From contig DAHVAA010000079.1 of the NCBI GenBank assembly GCA_027314845.1, positions 1-7,111 on the forward strand: a DNA stretch of 7,111 nt. The letters are read 5' to 3'. Both the position numbers and the translations under genes were made by a program. Source of the DNA: Thermoplasmata archaeon. Its GTDB lineage: Archaea > Thermoplasmatota > Thermoplasmata > UBA184. Positions 1 through 5,744 of this stretch are shown here, one piece after another. Under the pieces are notes generated by a model that saw only the letters and a list, made by a program, of their open reading frames with translations, searched no databases and was not told the DNA's origin. The stretch's first letter is position 1; the number at the start of each line of letters is the position of its first letter.

Positions 1-51
1 CGCCTCGCGCGGGGTCAGCCGGGCGCGGTGGATCGGACGGTGCGCGGTCAT
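1..51 (-). CDS. Start of an unidentified gene, cut by the window edge
   Basis: Reading the minus strand from an ATG at 51-49 gives 17 open codons, MTAHRPIHRARLTPREA, to the edge of the window with no stop. The ATG overlaps the TGA of the upstream phosphatidyltransferase gene in an ATGA arrangement (48-51), the classic sign of translational coupling in one operon. No clear Shine-Dalgarno sequence precedes it, which fits coupling. The visible part is basic and too short to assign to a family. It is called a gene because of the overlap geometry and open frame only. The operon context (polar lipid head-group genes) hints at, but does not prove, a related role. Confidence 0.55.
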   Translation of the reverse strand, partial: MTAHRPIHRARLTPREA

Positions 52-812
52 CCGGGCGGTGCCGCCGTCCCCGCGGGACGGGAGCGTCGGACCGTGAACG
101 GTCCGACCACATAGTAGCTCGCCACGCCAATGAGGAACGCGCACGCCGCGGCCTCGGCGAACAGATAGAGCGGGCTTCCCGGTGGCGGGCGGAACTGGAG
201 CGGGACGAGGCAAAGCGCTGCCGCCGCGGCGGTGAGCGCCATCGGGATTCGCAGCGGACTCGTCCGCCGCAGCTTGGGGTACGGGATCGGTACCACCATC
301 ATGACCGCGAGGGCGGCCGTCCCGACGAGGAGGCCGATCGGAGCGACCCCCTCGAACGCGGGAGTGTCGTGGAAGAGGAGGGCGACCACGACCGCGAGCG
401 CGCTCTGCGGCGTCGGGACCCCGAGGAAGAACGGGTGCTGGAACGCGTGCGTCGTGAAGTAGGTGAGCCGCGCGATCGCGGCCGCGAAGTACAGCGCCCC
501 GACGCCGAGGGCCACGACGGCCCAGGGTTGCCACAGGTTGAGGTCCCCGGTGTGCACCGCGATCATGACCGCCGGAGCCAGACCGAAGGTGACCGCGTCG
601 GCGACCGAGTCGGCCACCCGTCCGAAACGGCTGGGTCCCGCGGCGCTGCGCCGCGAGAGGATCCCGTCGAGCCCATCGAAGCCGATCGCGATGGCGATCA
701 GGAGCATCGCCCAGAGCTTGTTGCCGGCGAGCGTGTAGAGGACCGCTCCGACCCCCAGGAGCCCGTTCGCGAGCGTGGCGAGGTTGGCGTAGACCCGATA
801 CCGATCGGTCAC
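48..812 (-). CDS. pssA: CDP-alcohol phosphatidyltransferase, probable archaetidylserine/phosphatidylserine synthase
   Basis: This is a 254-residue integral membrane enzyme. It carries the CDP-alcohol phosphatidyltransferase signature D-x2-D-G-x2-(A/S)-R-x9-G-x3-D-x3-D at residues 46-72 (Asp46, Asp49, Gly50, Arg54, Gly64, Asp68, Asp72), with Ser53 in place of the usual Ala. The Asp residues bind the metal and CDP moiety, and the last one is the catalytic base in this family. The N-terminal ANLATLANGL stretch and the later FFLGVPTPQSAL segment (129-140) resemble PssA-type synthases rather than phosphatidylglycerophosphate synthases. Several hydrophobic segments follow, roughly 32-46, 93-113, 136-148, 158-176, 191-205 and 217-236. 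In archaea the expected reaction is CDP-archaeol plus L-serine giving archaetidylserine plus CMP. The start is GTG at 812, overlapping the decarboxylase stop by four bases (GTGA), with GGGAG five bases upstream. The adjacent decarboxylase supports serine as substrate over inositol or glycerol phosphate. Confidence 0.87.
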   Translation of the reverse strand: MTDRYRVYANLATLANGLLGVGAVLYTLAGNKLWAMLLIAIAIGFDGLDGILSRRSAAGPSRFGRVADSVADAVTFGLAPAVMIAVHTGDLNLWQPWAVVALGVGALYFAAAIARLTYFTTHAFQHPFFLGVPTPQSALAVVVALLFHDTPAFEGVAPIGLLVGTAALAVMMVVPIPYPKLRRTSPLRIPMALTAAAAALCLVPLQFRPPPGSPLYLFAEAAACAFLIGVASYYVVGPFTVRRSRPAGTAAPPG

Positions 813-1435
813 GGCCGCTCCCGGGCGATCGTCGTCCGTCCGGCGTGCACCGTGGCTCCGATACGGACGGCCGCCTCGACCCGCTCGGCCGGGAGAACGA
901 CGTCGACCCGGGAGCCCAGGACGATCATCCCGAGCCGATCGCCCTTCGCGCGGCGGTCCCCCGACCGTACGAACGGAACGAGTCGGCGGGCCAGGAGTCC
1001 CGTCATCTGGATGACCTCGACCGGTCCGAGGTCGGTCGCGAGACGATAGGAGCGCTGGACGTTGTGGTCCGCGTCGGACCGGTACGCGGGCCGATGACCC
1101 TTACCCGAGGCCGACACTTCGAGCACGGTCGCGTTGAGCGGGAACCGGTTGACGTGGACGTTCGTGACGTTCATGAAGACCGAGATGCGCAGACGGTCGC
1201 CCTCGACCTCGACGGCGCGGACCAGCCCGTCGGCCGCCGCAACGATCCCCGCTCCGGGCGTGCGCGCGGGGTCCCGGAAGAAGACCGCGAAAAAGACGAG
1301 CAGACCTCCGAGCCCGACCGCGAGAGCGAGCGGCGCCCAGTCCGGGGACCAGAGGCCCGAAACTCCAAGAAGGGCGGCCACGGCCACACCCGCCGCGACC
1401 GGACCGAGAAAGCGGCCCGCGCCCGGGGCGAACAC
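809..1435 (-). CDS. psd: Phosphatidylserine decarboxylase family protein, probable archaetidylserine decarboxylase
   Basis: This 208-residue protein belongs to the short form of the phosphatidylserine decarboxylase proenzyme family. Two hydrophobic segments (about 12-29 and 36-53) anchor the N terminus. The family FFRDPxRxP motif follows at 52-60, then NVHVNRFPL at 92-100. The C-terminal GS pair (Gly174-Ser175, within IVLGSRVDVVLP) is the self-cleavage site. In this family Ser175 becomes the pyruvoyl cofactor of the small alpha chain. The enzyme converts phosphatidylserine, or archaetidylserine in archaea, to the ethanolamine lipid plus CO2. The start is GTG at 1435, four bases past the uS10 stop. 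No good Shine-Dalgarno is visible, and the next in-frame Met is residue 88, inside conserved sequence, so GTG is the only sensible start. The stop overlaps the start of the synthase gene, so the two enzymes of the pathway are directly coupled. Confidence 0.9.
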   Translation of the reverse strand: MFAPGAGRFLGPVAAGVAVAALLGVSGLWSPDWAPLALAVGLGGLLVFFAVFFRDPARTPGAGIVAAADGLVRAVEVEGDRLRISVFMNVTNVHVNRFPLNATVLEVSASGKGHRPAYRSDADHNVQRSYRLATDLGPVEVIQMTGLLARRLVPFVRSGDRRAKGDRLGMIVLGSRVDVVLPAERVEAAVRIGATVHAGRTTIARERP

Positions 1436-1439
1436 GCGT

Positions 1440-1751
1440 CTAACCGGTGAGGACGATCTCGATGTTGACGCCGTCCGGGACCTGGATCCGCATCACCTGG
1501 CGGAGCGCCCGTTCGTCGGCGTCGATGTCGATCAGCCGTTTGTGGATCCGCATCTCCCAGTGGTCGATCGTGCTGGTGCCGCCGCCGTCGGGTCCTTTGC
1601 GGACCGGCACTTTGAGCTTCTTCGTCGGGAGCGGGATCGGGCCGGCGATCGCGACCCCGGTCTTCGAGGAGATGTCGCGGATCTGCTTGCAGATCGAGTC
1701 GACCTTGTGCGAGTCGGTCCCCGTCAGGGAGATCCGGGCCTTCTGAACCAT
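1440..1751 (-). CDS. rps10: 30S ribosomal protein S10 (uS10)
   Basis: At 103 residues this is the usual length for archaeal uS10. Recognisable conserved stretches are [10 protein letters not shown] (4-13), the [16 protein letters not shown] loop (37-52) that reaches into the 30S head, and [12 protein letters not shown] (66-77), followed by a [16 protein letters not shown]-terminal strand (85-99). The ATG at 1751-1749 is preceded by GGAGG eight bases upstream. The gene lies 45 bases behind EF1A, a neighbour pair widely conserved in archaea. It is followed after only four bases by the lipid decarboxylase gene, so it is probably co-transcribed with both. Confidence 0.97.
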   Translation of the reverse strand: MVQKARISLTGTDSHKVDSICKQIRDISSKTGVAIAGPIPLPTKKLKVPVRKGPDGGGTSTIDHWEMRIHKRLIDIDADERALRQVMRIQVPDGVNIEIVLTG

Positions 1752-1796
1752 CGATAGTCCCTCCCCTTGGTCGAACCCGGTCCCTTCTCGGCGGGC

Positions 1797-3074
1797 CTAC
1801 TCGCGCTTCTTGACCTCGACGACGACACCCGCCGCGACGGTCTGACCCATGTCCCGGACGGCGAACCGCCCGAGCTGGGGGAACTCTTTGTACTTCTCGA
1901 TGACGAGCGGCCGCTTCGGTGTGATCTTCACGACCGCCGCGTCTCCCGTCTTCAGCGTCTGGGGGTTCTCCTCGGCGACCTGGCCCGTCTTCGGGTCGAG
2001 GCGCTTCAACAGCTCCGTGAACTCACAGGCGACCTGGGCGGTGTGGCAGTGGAAGACCGGGGTGTACCCGATCGTGATCACGCTCGGGTGGTTGAGCACC
2101 TGGATGTTCGCGGTGAAGCTCTCGACGACGGTCGGGGGGTTGGATACCGGACCGGCGACGTCGCCGCGCCGGATGTCGTTCTTGTCGATCCCGCGGACGT
2201 TGAACCCGATGTTGTCGCCCGGGATCGCCTCCTGAACGGCCTCGTGGTGCATCTCGATCGACTTCACTTCGCCGGACTTGCCGCTCGGAAGGAAGATGAT
2301 CTTGTCGCCGATCTTGACCTTCCCGGTCTCGACCCGTCCCACGGGGACGGTGCCGATGCCGGTGATCGTGTAGACGTCCTGCACCGGGAGGCGGAGCGGC
2401 TTGTCGGTCGGCTTCTCCGGGACCTTCAGGTTGTCGAGCGCCTGGAGCAGGTTCGGACCCTTGTACCAGGTCATGTTCGGGCTGGCCTTGTTGATGTTGT
2501 CGTCCTTGAAGGCGGAGATCGGGACGAAAACGACCTGCTCTGCGACCTTGAACCCGACGTTCTTCAGGAGCTTCGTCAGCTCCTCCTTGACCTCGTTGTA
2601 CTTGGCCTCGGAGTAGTTGACCTCCTGCCGGTCCATCTTGTTGATCGCGCAGATGAGTTGGCTAACCCCGAGCGTCCGGGACAGGAAGATGTGCTCCCGG
2701 GTCTGCTCCTGGACGCCTTCCGCGGCCGAGCAGACCAGCACCGCCGCATCGGCCTGGCTCGTCCCCGTGATCATGTTCTTGACGAAGTCCCGGTGGCCCG
2801 GCGCGTCGATGATGGTGAAGTAATACTTCTGGGTGTCAAAGCGGCGGTGCGCGATGTCGATCGTGACCCCGCGCTCCCGCTCCTCCTTGAGGTCGTCCAT
2901 GACCCAGGCGAACTCAAAGGTCGCCTTCCCCTTCGCCTCGGCCTCGGCCCGGAACTTGTCGATCTCCTCTTGGCGGATGTACCCGGTATCGAGGAGGAGG
3001 CGGCCGACGGTGGTCGACTTGCCGTGGTCTACGTGGCCGATGAAGACGATATTGAGGTGGGGCTTCTGCGCCAT
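1797..3074 (-). CDS. tuf: Translation elongation factor 1-alpha (aEF1A, EF-Tu equivalent)
   Basis: This 425-residue GTPase delivers aminoacyl-tRNA to the ribosomal A site. All GTP-binding elements are intact: G1 GHVDHGKS (13-20), G2 around Thr71 in RGVTID (69-74), G3 DAPGH (90-94), G4 NKMD (145-148) and G5 SAF (187-189). Two beta-barrel domains follow, with the domain II sequence [13 protein letters not shown] and a C-terminal [17 protein letters not shown] stretch typical of the family. The length and the insertion-bearing G domain match archaeal EF1A rather than bacterial EF-Tu. ATG at 3074 is preceded by GGAG at 3088-3085, ten bases away. A TATA box about 40 bases upstream implies a short leader of about 15 bases. 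The gene heads the minus-strand cluster. Strong expression is expected from the role. Confidence 0.98.
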   Translation of the reverse strand: MAQKPHLNIVFIGHVDHGKSTTVGRLLLDTGYIRQEEIDKFRAEAEAKGKATFEFAWVMDDLKEERERGVTIDIAHRRFDTQKYYFTIIDAPGHRDFVKNMITGTSQADAAVLVCSAAEGVQEQTREHIFLSRTLGVSQLICAINKMDRQEVNYSEAKYNEVKEELTKLLKNVGFKVAEQVVFVPISAFKDDNINKASPNMTWYKGPNLLQALDNLKVPEKPTDKPLRLPVQDVYTITGIGTVPVGRVETGKVKIGDKIIFLPSGKSGEVKSIEMHHEAVQEAIPGDNIGFNVRGIDKNDIRRGDVAGPVSNPPTVVESFTANIQVLNHPSVITIGYTPVFHCHTAQVACEFTELLKRLDPKTGQVAEENPQTLKTGDAAVVKITPKRPLVIEKYKEFPQLGRFAVRDMGQTVAAGVVVEVKKRE

Positions 3075-3108
3075 GTGCCTTGGACTCCGGGCGCGGCCAA
3101 AAGGTGCC

Positions 3109-3118
3109 CCTATATAGG
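3109..3118. promoter_or_regulatory. Palindromic TATA box between divergent genes
   Basis: CCTATATAGG is a perfect 10-base palindrome in the 104-base spacer between EF1A (minus) and the methyltransferase (plus). It sits about 37-42 bases upstream of the EF1A ATG, so the usual archaeal TATA-to-start distance of about 26 bases would place the EF1A transcript start near 3087. Read the other way, it would place a plus-strand start near 3138-3141, about 40 bases before the methyltransferase ATG. The EF1A assignment is well supported by spacing. Dual use is inference, and no clear purine-rich BRE is visible on either side. Confidence 0.65.
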
Positions 3119-3123
3119 CGTTG

Positions 3124-3142
3124 TCTCGATGACTCCTCGAGA
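3124..3142. repeat. Short inverted repeat TCTCGA-N7-TCGAGA
   Basis: Two 6-base arms, TCTCGA (3124-3129) and TCGAGA (3137-3142), are exact inverted copies separated by seven bases. The element overlaps the predicted plus-strand transcript start of the methyltransferase. It could be an operator or an RNA hairpin, but a repeat of this size can also arise by chance in GC-rich DNA. Confidence 0.3.
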
Positions 3143-3160
3143 GCTCAGGAAATCCGCGCC

Positions 3161-3177
3161 CCCGAAGGAGCTTCGGG
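3161..3177 (+). promoter_or_regulatory. Ribosome-binding site folded into a hairpin
   Basis: CCCGAAG (3161-3167) and CTTCGGG (3171-3177) form a perfect 7-base-pair stem closed by a GAG triloop. The Shine-Dalgarno sequence AAGGAG (3165-3170) lies in the 5' arm and loop, eight bases before the methyltransferase ATG at 3179. The pairing is seen directly. That it restrains ribosome access is inference. The strong Shine-Dalgarno also fixes the gene start. Confidence 0.55.
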
Positions 3178-3178
3178 C

Positions 3179-3793
3179 ATGAACTTTCGCCGCCGGCGCC
3201 CGACCACCGGGCCGGGGCGCCCGGGTCCGCCGGTGCCGAGCCTCGCCTGGCCCCCTCCTTTGCCGGGGCGTACCGAGTGGGCGTGGCTGCTCCGGCTCCC
3301 CTGGAGACGCCGGCGGGTACGTCGGGTCCTGGCGCTCCTCGATGGTCGGGTCGGCACCGGGAGTCTCCTCTTGGACATCGGTGGTGGCACCGGAGTCGGC
3401 ACCGAAGAGGCCACGCGTCGCGCCGCGCAGGGGACCTATCGCCGCCGCATCGTCCTCGATCCTCAACGGGGGATGCTCGTCCGGTTCCCCGAACGCACGT
3501 CGCGGGCGGAGGGGCTTGAGGCGGTGGTAGCGGATGGGATTCGGCTCCCCATCTCGGACCGTTCGGTCGACGTCGTCCTCTCCCTCGGGGTCCTCTGCTG
3601 CATGACCGACGATGCGATCCCCGGCGCGGTCGAGGAGATCTACCGCGTGTTGCGCCCGGGGGGCCTCGCCGTGGTCACGGTTCCGCGCCCTCGCGGGGAC
3701 GCCGACGAGCCGCTCTTTCTGGCCCACGGCTTCGTTCGGCTCGCAAAGCTAAGGCCGGGGCGGACCCTCTACGCCCGACCCAAGGCCTACTAG
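3179..3793 (+). CDS. Class I SAM-dependent methyltransferase, substrate unknown
   Basis: This 204-residue protein has a seven-strand Rossmann methyltransferase core of the Methyltransf_11 type. Motif [14 protein letters not shown] (63-75) binds S-adenosylmethionine. A second strand ends in [10 protein letters not shown] (91-100), with Asp94 where an acidic residue normally contacts the ribose. [18 protein letters not shown] (116-133) covers motifs II/III, and [15 protein letters not shown] (155-169) is the post-motif strand-turn seen in small-molecule methyltransferases. The first 60 residues are rich in Arg and Pro and hold no recognisable domain. The ATG at 3179 is chosen over an in-frame upstream start at 3080 because AAGGAG lies eight bases before it and similarity begins later. 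The acceptor cannot be named; lipid, quinone and small-molecule substrates are all possible. It stands alone, divergent from EF1A. Confidence 0.85.
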   Translation: MNFRRRRPTTGPGRPGPPVPSLAWPPPLPGRTEWAWLLRLPWRRRRVRRVLALLDGRVGTGSLLLDIGGGTGVGTEEATRRAAQGTYRRRIVLDPQRGMLVRFPERTSRAEGLEAVVADGIRLPISDRSVDVVLSLGVLCCMTDDAIPGAVEEIYRVLRPGGLAVVTVPRPRGDADEPLFLAHGFVRLAKLRPGRTLYARPKAY

Positions 3794-3817
3794 TCCGACC
3801 TCGGGAGGGCCGGACTA
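3791..3817. terminator. Inverted repeat at a convergent junction, possible two-way terminator
   Basis: TAGTCCG (3791-3797) and CGGACTA (3811-3817) are exact inverted copies with a 13-base loop that can itself pair partly (CCTC/GAGG). The left arm begins with the methyltransferase TAG stop, and the right arm ends with the complement of the VOC gene TAG stop. Each mRNA would therefore fold a hairpin right at its stop codon. There is no T-run, so a bacterial-style intrinsic terminator is unlikely. A role in archaeal 3'-end formation is inference. Confidence 0.4.
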
Positions 3818-4216
3818 CCCGGCCGGCATCAGCGTGTGCTCGTTCCCGTCCGGGTCGCGAACGACGGCGTAGGTCCCCCAGGATTCCGTGGTGGGTTCCG
3901 TGGAGAACTCGACCCCGCGCGCCTTCAGCCGCGCACAGGCGGTGGAAAAATCCTTCCCGGGCAGCGTCAGGAGGATCCCCGAGTTCCCCGGCTCGAGCGG
4001 CTGCTTCGGGTCGTAGTCGGACGGTCGGCAGAGGTGAAGTTTCCCGCCCTCACCTTTTCGACCCACCGTGATCCAGTGGTCCATCCGGTCGAGGACCTCG
4101 AGTCCCAGTTTCTCGGTGTACCACTCGACCGACCGCGTAGGGTCGGACACAAGGACGGCGGCGCTCGCAACGGTGGGTTTCTCGGCGGGAGCTGCTCTCG
4201 ACGACTTCGGGGCCAT
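3815..4216 (-). CDS. VOC/glyoxalase-fold protein
   Basis: This 133-residue single-domain protein of the vicinal oxygen chelate superfamily has two beta-alpha-beta-beta-beta halves. The first half contains SDPTRSVEWYTEKLGLEV (24-41). The second ends in GVEFSTEP (101-108) and the hallmark WGTYAVVRDPDGNEHTL (113-129). His61 and Glu126 sit where metal ligands are expected. The first strand (about 17-23, VASAAVL) lacks the His or Glu that usually supplies the first ligand, so metal binding may be incomplete or different from glyoxalase I. Substrate is unknown; members act as lactoylglutathione lyases, dioxygenases, epimerases or drug-binding proteins. ATG at 4216 is preceded by GAGG seven bases upstream. 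The first 13 residues are a basic, Ala-rich tail. It converges on the methyltransferase and diverges from the thioesterase. Confidence 0.85.
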   Translation of the reverse strand: MAPKSSRAAPAEKPTVASAAVLVSDPTRSVEWYTEKLGLEVLDRMDHWITVGRKGEGGKLHLCRPSDYDPKQPLEPGNSGILLTLPGKDFSTACARLKARGVEFSTEPTTESWGTYAVVRDPDGNEHTLMPAG

Positions 4217-4231
4217 AACAGTGCCTCAGAA

Positions 4232-4243
4232 GGGGGACCCCCC
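4232..4243. repeat. G5-A-C6 inverted repeat in the VOC gene leader
   Basis: A run of five G, one A and six C lies 16-27 bases upstream of the VOC start. It can fold as a four-pair GC stem with a three-base loop. Flanking TTCTG copies on the minus strand make a small direct repeat around it. It might shape the leader RNA; chance is equally possible. Confidence 0.25.
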
Positions 4244-4304
4244 AGAAGCCGATACGTTCCGCGGGAAGGGGAGCCGAAACGGACAAGCGAGGGGCGTTCC
4301 GCGC

Positions 4305-4317
4305 GAAATCGATTTAG
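4305..4317 (+). promoter_or_regulatory. Probable promoter of the thioesterase-MBF1 pair, with palindromic core
   Basis: GAAATCGATTTAG is the only AT-rich stretch in the 139-base spacer between the divergent VOC and thioesterase genes. The TTTA part can serve as a TATA element and the GAAA just before it resembles a BRE. That places transcription start near 4340, about 16 bases before the thioesterase ATG. Its core AAATCGATTT (4306-4315) is a perfect palindrome, so it could also be a repressor site or drive the VOC gene on the other strand. The rest of the spacer shows only the G5-A-C6 repeat. Confidence 0.45.
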
Positions 4318-4355
4318 GGGGCAGCCTTGTCGGACGACCGGCGTAGAGCGACCCA

Positions 4356-4850
4356 ATGAGCTCCCCCGTTCCGCTCCCTCCGGTGCCCGTGGCTGCCAGC
4401 CGGGCGTCCGTCGTGCGGCTGATGGTGCCGACCGATGCGAACTTCACGGGGAACGTCTTTGGAGGTCAGATCCTGAGCGAGGTGGACCGGGTCGCCTACA
4501 TCACCGCGACGCGCCACGCGCATGCGAACTGTGTCACGGCGTCGTTCGACCGGGTCGACTTCATCCAGCCGGTCCATGTAGGGGAGGTGGTCGACTTCGA
4601 TGCGCAGCTCACGTACGTCGGCCACTCCTCGATGGAGGTCTGGGTGACCGTCCGCGCGGAGGCGCTCGCGGGCGGTGCGCCGCGAGTGGTCGGAGAGGCG
4701 TTCGTGACGATGGTCGCCGTCGACCCGAGCGGACGACCGGTCCCGGTGCCGCCGCTCTCCCTCTCCTCCGAGGAGGAACGGCAGCGGTTCGCCGAGGGAC
4801 AGCGCCGTATGGTCGAGCGCCGAAGGACTCGGCGACGGCGAGAGCCGTAG
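4356..4850 (+). CDS. Acyl-CoA thioesterase, hotdog fold (YciA/BFIT type)
   Basis: This 164-residue protein has one hotdog domain. The signature VPTDANFTGNVFGGQILSEVD (24-44) matches the YciA/acyl-CoA thioester hydrolase family, with the GG pair (36-37) at the start of the central helix and Asp44 at the catalytic position. VTASFDRVDFIQPVHVGEVVDF (60-81) and GHSSMEVWVTVRAE (89-102) are the following strands. The expected reaction is hydrolysis of acyl-CoA to a free acid and CoA in the cytoplasm; chain-length preference cannot be read from sequence. The C terminus (about 138-164) is charged and ends in a strongly Arg-rich tail. ATG at 4356 has only a weak GAGCG upstream, consistent with a short-leader transcript. 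The MBF1 gene follows after 14 bases, so the two are probably co-transcribed. Confidence 0.9.
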   Translation: MSSPVPLPPVPVAASRASVVRLMVPTDANFTGNVFGGQILSEVDRVAYITATRHAHANCVTASFDRVDFIQPVHVGEVVDFDAQLTYVGHSSMEVWVTVRAEALAGGAPRVVGEAFVTMVAVDPSGRPVPVPPLSLSSEEERQRFAEGQRRMVERRRTRRRREP

Positions 4851-4859
4851 GGAGGAGGT
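4851..4859 (+). promoter_or_regulatory. Strong ribosome-binding site of the MBF1 gene
   Basis: GGAGGAGGT begins immediately after the thioesterase TAG and ends five bases before the MBF1 ATG at 4865. It is the best Shine-Dalgarno match in the window and fixes the MBF1 start against a much longer upstream open frame. Independent, strong re-initiation is implied. Confidence 0.7.
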
Positions 4860-4864
4860 TCACG

Positions 4865-5320
4865 ATGCTTTGCGAAATGTGCGGCAAGGAGACCGAGCTG
4901 ACGTCGCGGGTGCGGCTCGAAGGGACGGTGCTGCGGCTGTGCGAGGACTGCTCGCGGTTCGGGGAGCGACTGGACCCGCCTCCGGTCCCCGCGCCAGCTC
5001 CCGGTGCGTCGAGCCGTCCCCGCCCCGTGGCGCCGCCCTCTCGACCGCCGCCCGCGGCCCGCCGCCTCGAGGAACGCGACCTGTATCGCGAGATCGGCGA
5101 GCTCGAGCTCGCCCCCGATTGGGGGCGGCGGGTGCGTCAGGCGCGCGAGGCCCGCACTTGGACTCCGGAGGAGCTCGGGAAGCGCCTCAACGAGAAGAAG
5201 TCGGTCGTCCTCAAGATCGAATCCGGGGGCTTCCACCCGCCCGACGACCTCGTCCGGAAGCTCGAACGACTGCTGCAGGTTCGATTGCGCGCGGACCCGA
5301 GCACGGCCGCGAAGGCCTAG
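4865..5320 (+). CDS. mbf1: Multiprotein bridging factor 1 family protein (zinc ribbon plus HTH)
   Basis: This 151-residue protein has the archaeal MBF1 layout. An N-terminal zinc ribbon is formed by CEMC (Cys3, Cys6) and CEDC (Cys26, Cys29). A Pro-rich low-complexity linker follows (about 38-65), then a short helix (68-82), and a Cro/C1-type helix-turn-helix domain (about 86-140) with the IES signature (ESGGFHPPDDLVRKLERLL, 119-137). MBF1 proteins bind DNA or the translation apparatus; archaeal members have been associated with the small ribosomal subunit, while eukaryotic ones bridge activators to TBP. Which role applies here cannot be told from sequence. The gene lies 14 bases downstream of the thioesterase, and its stop is only eight bases from the convergent membrane-protein gene. 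Confidence 0.92.
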   Translation: MLCEMCGKETELTSRVRLEGTVLRLCEDCSRFGERLDPPPVPAPAPGASSRPRPVAPPSRPPPAARRLEERDLYREIGELELAPDWGRRVRQAREARTWTPEELGKRLNEKKSVVLKIESGGFHPPDDLVRKLERLLQVRLRADPSTAAKA

Positions 5321-5328
5321 CCGGTCGT

Positions 5329-5718
5329 TCATTCCCTTTCGTGAGGAGCGCGGGGATCCCTGCGGCCGGCGGCACGCCGCGCACGCGCCCCGGCGCGACG
5401 GTGGGGGGACGGACCCGAGGGAGGTCCGACCGGACGGTCGAGCTCGAAGCGGCTCGAGAGCTCGGCCCTCGCAAAGCCGTCCATCGGTGCGCCCTCCCGG
5501 TACCGGCGAAGGTCGGTGGAGTACTCCGCTACGACGAGATGGCCCCACGCCACCGCCAGTAGTCCCGCGATGCCGAGGGTCACCACCGCCAGCAGCCCGA
5601 CCCACGCGACCGGCACGAGCAGGGCCGCCAGGACCAGCAGGAAGGTCGTGACCGTGAGCGCCGCGAGGCCGCGCTGAACGGTGCGGTGGGCGCGGCGGTC
5701 GCGATGGGAGTACGCCAT
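5329..5718 (-). CDS. Small hypothetical membrane protein with two transmembrane helices
   Basis: I do not recognise this 129-residue protein. A basic N terminus (residues 1-16, rich in Arg and His) is followed by two adjacent hydrophobic segments, about 18-37 and 40-63, separated by a very short turn. A charged segment follows (67-95), then a Pro/Arg-rich C-terminal tail (98-129). By the positive-inside rule both ends would face the cytoplasm. The ATG at 5718 is preferred over an upstream in-frame start at 5835 because the longer form would overlap the argF end by about 90 bases. No good Shine-Dalgarno precedes it. It lies 26 bases behind argF on the same strand and probably shares its transcript. 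There is no evidence that it takes part in arginine metabolism. Confidence 0.6.
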   Translation of the reverse strand: MAYSHRDRRAHRTVQRGLAALTVTTFLLVLAALLVPVAWVGLLAVVTLGIAGLLAVAWGHLVVAEYSTDLRRYREGAPMDGFARAELSSRFELDRPVGPPSGPSPHRRAGARARRAAGRRDPRAPHERE

Positions 5719-5744
5719 CGGCCGGGCGCCCCGAGGGCGGTACG

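Noticed and set aside
1767..3182. A 471-codon open frame on the plus strand opposite EF1A
   Set aside because: It is antisense to an unmistakable EF1A gene. Its Asp/Arg/Leu/Val-rich, repetitive composition is what the complement of GC-rich codons gives, and it matches no family I know.
3836..4864. Upstream extension of the MBF1 frame to a 494-residue protein
   Set aside because: The extension runs antisense to the VOC gene and out of frame through the thioesterase. A very strong ribosome-binding site and the CEMC zinc ribbon place the MBF1 start at 4865.
5321..5342. Pyrimidine-rich stretch after MBF1 as a terminator
   Set aside because: It is short, mixed C and T, and mostly inside the convergent membrane-protein gene, so it is too weak to call.
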